Part shown: positions 9,804 to 11,417 of the stretch, in pieces
How the letters are laid out: each line of letters starts with the position of its first letter
Position numbering within the stretch: position 1 is the first letter of the stretch
Source of the DNA: Rhodospirillaceae bacterium
GTDB taxonomy: Bacteria > Pseudomonadota > Alphaproteobacteria > Thalassobaculales > Thalassobaculaceae
Assembly: GCA_002730675.1 (NCBI GenBank)
Contig: PCAV01000011.1
Location: 23,689-35,105 of the forward strand
Length of the DNA stretch: 11,417 bases
Direction of reading: 5' to 3'
Notes under the pieces: generated by a model
What the model saw: the letters and a program-made list of their open reading frames with translations, nothing else
Told to the model about the DNA's origin: nothing
Database searches by the model: none
Program-made: the position numbers and the translations under genes

Positions 9804-10487
9804 TTGAAGCAAAATTATCTCCACTTTATCAAAACGCATACCAAGCTATGTAGCGCGTCCCTTGTTCCAGAGATAAAATTACATACTGCCTCCGATATCA
9901 CCAGCCTGTGGCATATGACAGAATCCGACTTAAAGCAAAAGAACATAAGCCCTCCGTTCTGGGCATTTGCTTGGCCTGGAGGGCAAGCTATCGCGCGCTA
10001 TATTTTTGATAATCCATCACTTGTCAAAAATAAGAGCGTTTTAGATTTAGCTTCCGGGTCGGGAATAGCGGGTATTGCAGCTATTATAGCTTTCGCCAGG
10101 CACGTCGACTTTAACGAGATAGATCCCTTGGCCTGCGCATCGATCCATCTAAATTGCGCGGCAAATGGCCTGACAGTTTACCCTAGTATTTTTAGAAAAA
10201 ATTTCATCGCAGACCCAACCCATGATTGCTCTCAAAAAAACTCTTGGGACATAATTTTTGCCGGTGACGTGTTTTACGAGCAGCCGATGTCGCAAAAAAT
10301 TTTCAACTGGCTTTTAAATAGAGCTCGAGAAGGAACTGAGATTTTAATTGGTGACCCTGGTAGATGTTATTTTCCAGACGGACCGTTTGAAATGCTTTAC
10401 CAATATTCAGTAAAAACGTCAAAGATGATTGAGAAAGAGGACGAAATAATAAGTCGAGTCTATCGCCTCCTGCACGATGTTGGCTAA
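9804..10487 (+). CDS. METTL20-like protein methyltransferase, probable ETF beta-subunit lysine methyltransferase
   Basis: A 227-residue class I SAM-dependent methyltransferase. The block PPFWAFAWPGGQAIARYIFDNP (50-71) is characteristic of the METTL20/ETFBKMT family, which methylates lysines of the electron-transfer flavoprotein beta subunit in animals and some Alphaproteobacteria. SAM motif I is VLDLASGSGIAG (79-90) and the acidic ribose-binding segment is NEIDP (104-108). The family-specific GDVFYE (154-159) and LIGDPGR (181-187) follow. The start is TTG, 2 nt after the ubiA stop. It is preferred because the conserved N-terminal VPEIKLH...LW..TE segment (about 21-40) would be lost with the first internal ATG (Met38). 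Such proteins are often annotated vaguely as nicotinamide N-methyltransferase-like or PrmA-like. The substrate is inferred from family resemblance. It converges on a DUF350 gene. Confidence 0.85.
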   Translation: MKQNYLHFIKTHTKLCSASLVPEIKLHTASDITSLWHMTESDLKQKNISPPFWAFAWPGGQAIARYIFDNPSLVKNKSVLDLASGSGIAGIAAIIAFARHVDFNEIDPLACASIHLNCAANGLTVYPSIFRKNFIADPTHDCSQKNSWDIIFAGDVFYEQPMSQKIFNWLLNRAREGTEILIGDPGRCYFPDGPFEMLYQYSVKTSKMIEKEDEIISRVYRLLHDVG

Positions 10488-10518
10488 AAATTTCTCCGCA
10501 AAGTACCGCCTTTAGCCA
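10481..10518. repeat. Inverted repeat spanning two convergent gene ends
   Basis: TGGCTAAA (10481-10488) and TTTAGCCA (10511-10518) form a perfect 8-bp inverted repeat with a 22-nt loop. It arises because both convergent genes end with GGC TAA A (Gly-stop). It could act as a weak bidirectional terminator, but there is no flanking T-run on either strand and the loop is long. Confidence 0.35.
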
Positions 10519-10937
10519 GAAATTGCAGCGGCATTAATTGATGCTACAGCGAGTTTAACAGATGCTAACAAAATGGCTGTCCCAACCTGACCGTCTTCTA
10601 TTTTTCGTGATAAATCTCGAAGCCATAGGTCAATAATCCAGAAGGTAACAAGCTGAATTACTAAAGTAACTAATCCCCAAATGACAATATCGTATACGTT
10701 GACGCTGTTTGCCATACAAAATGCCAAAGGAATAGCAAGTCCCAAAATCGCGCCTGAGAGAGATACGGCGGCAGCGTTATTTCCCCCCCTTATAAGAGCC
10801 ATCTCATCATGAGAGGTTATTTTAATGTAAATAAACGCACCAACCACAAGCATTACTATGGTTACCCCAAAGTGGGTCAGCAAAAATGGGATCCCCGAGA
10901 GAAAACTTTGAATAGCTCCATCCATCTTTAAATCCAT
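10512..10937 (-). CDS. DUF350 family membrane protein
   Basis: A 141-residue integral membrane protein with four predicted helices (about 16-38, 54-76, 83-105, 117-138). The arrangement is two similar helix pairs, as in the DUF350 (YjfL-like) family. Recognisable blocks are ALIRGGNNAAAVSLSGAILG (47-66), with its small-residue face, and KIEDGQVGTAILLASVKLAV (112-131) ending in INAAAIS. The biochemical role of the family is not established. ATG 10937 is the longest start; Met5 (10925) is an alternative, and neither has a strong Shine-Dalgarno. It lies 66 nt downstream of the ABM-fold gene on the same strand and may be co-transcribed with it. It converges on the methyltransferase gene with a 24-nt gap. 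Confidence 0.85.
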   Translation of the reverse strand: MDLKMDGAIQSFLSGIPFLLTHFGVTIVMLVVGAFIYIKITSHDEMALIRGGNNAAAVSLSGAILGLAIPLAFCMANSVNVYDIVIWGLVTLVIQLVTFWIIDLWLRDLSRKIEDGQVGTAILLASVKLAVASINAAAISG

Positions 10938-11003
10938 TTCTATACAGGTTCAGCATTCCAACGATTTTATTTACAAATTTTTGCAATCCTATAGCGTTCT
11001 ACC

Positions 11004-11309
11004 CTATGTCGGAAGTGTTGTTCCCTGAATTAAATTAAGTGCCCTTACTTGCTTATCTTCTAGCATTGATCCTACAGCTGCATCAAATGTTTTGAAATGA
11101 CCTGTTAGCAAGTGCTCATCGAAAGCATCTGTACTGTCATAAACCTCATACAAAAAGCACTTCCTGGAGTCTTCTATGTCAAAACACACATCAAACTGAC
11201 GACAACCCGGTTCATACATTAGCGATGCACGGGCATTTTCTAACATCAGAGGCTTAAAATTCTCTACTTCTTCTTCTTTAATCAGAAAATCTACAATTAT
11301 TACGAACAT
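11004..11309 (-). CDS. Antibiotic biosynthesis monooxygenase (ABM) domain protein, YgiN/LsrG-like
   Basis: A 101-residue single-domain protein of the ABM dimeric alpha-beta barrel fold. It shows the pattern seen in YgiN and LsrG relatives: an N-terminal beta strand (FVIIVDFLIK), a helix with LMLENARASL, the turn EPGCRQFDVCFD (33-44), the strand CFLYEVYDSTDAF (51-63) and the His-containing HLLTGHFKTF (66-75). Members include quinol monooxygenase and the autoinducer-2 processing enzyme LsrG, but small proteins of this fold act on many substrates or are uncharacterised, so no substrate is assigned. AGGGGA about 5 nt before ATG 11309 is a good Shine-Dalgarno. It lies 38 nt after the end of a partial gene on the same strand, so it may belong to an operon extending beyond the right edge. 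Confidence 0.85.
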   Translation of the reverse strand: MFVIIVDFLIKEEEVENFKPLMLENARASLMYEPGCRQFDVCFDIEDSRKCFLYEVYDSTDAFDEHLLTGHFKTFDAAVGSMLEDKQVRALNLIQGTTLPT

Positions 11310-11347
11310 TCGATCCCCTAACTTATTTTCAAAATGAGAACGGCTAG

Positions 11348-11416
11348 TTAATCAGACTGAACAGCTTTTTTTAGCCTTTCTTCTACGAGTTTTGCCCAGT
11401 AAGTGGCGCCAAGAGG
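11348..11416 (-). CDS. C-terminal end of an unrecognised protein (5' end beyond window)
   Basis: The minus-strand frame entering from the right edge reads PLGATYWAKLVEERLKKAVQ then SD and a TAA at 11350-11348, giving 22 residues. It looks like the amphipathic C-terminal helix of a real protein. The other two minus frames either contain an earlier stop or give an Arg/Lys-rich, protein-unlike reading. The following gene begins 38 nt later on the same strand with its own ribosome binding site. Too little is present to assign a family. Confidence 0.5.
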   Translation of the reverse strand, partial: PLGATYWAKLVEERLKKAVQSD

Positions 11417-11417
11417 C

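Overview
The window is a chromosomal housekeeping segment of an alphaproteobacterium. The evidence is the gene order: an aa3-type cytochrome c oxidase operon (ctaC-ctaD-ctaB-small membrane protein-ctaG-ctaE) divergent from tldD, next to rsmE-gshA (plant/alphaproteobacterial-type glutamate-cysteine ligase) divergent from ubiA. Base composition looks moderately A+T-leaning by eye and intergenic gaps are short, which would fit a streamlined, perhaps marine, lineage; that last point is inference. I see no mobile element, phage gene, CRISPR array, tRNA or rRNA.

Layout. Positions 1-4792 (minus strand) hold the oxidase operon, transcribed from about 4810 toward 1: ctaC (subunit II), ctaD (subunit I), ctaB (heme o synthase, GTG start), a 51-residue single-span protein in the CoxF position, ctaG/cox11 (CuB insertion) and ctaE (subunit III, cut off by the window edge). 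Positions 4793-5077 are a divergent regulatory gap with a good sigma70-like promoter for ctaC and a 7-bp inverted repeat. tldD (plus strand) follows at 5078-6511. It converges on rsmE-gshA (minus, 8710-6569). A 176-bp gap (8711-8886) with small palindromes separates rsmE from ubiA (plus). ubiA is followed after 2 nt by a METTL20/ETFB-lysine-methyltransferase-like gene with a TTG start. A DUF350 membrane protein and an antibiotic-biosynthesis-monooxygenase (ABM) fold protein lie on the minus strand, then the last 22 codons of an unrecognised gene.

How the genes fit together. The left half builds the terminal oxidase: structural subunits I-III, the heme a precursor enzyme (CtaB) and the CuB chaperone (CtaG). 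The right half adds ubiquinone biosynthesis (UbiA) and a probable modifier of electron-transfer flavoprotein, which feeds electrons to ubiquinone. TldD (peptidase), RsmE (16S rRNA methylation) and GshA (glutathione) are ordinary housekeeping genes.

The main thing worth a second look is in the oxidase. Three carboxylates that surround the Mg2+/proton-exit site in canonical aa3 oxidases are all neutral here: subunit I Asp to Asn385, subunit II Glu to Gln234, and subunit II Asp to Tyr209. All CuA, heme a, heme a3 and CuB ligands are intact. I found no other candidate for a novel system; most of the window is ordinary.
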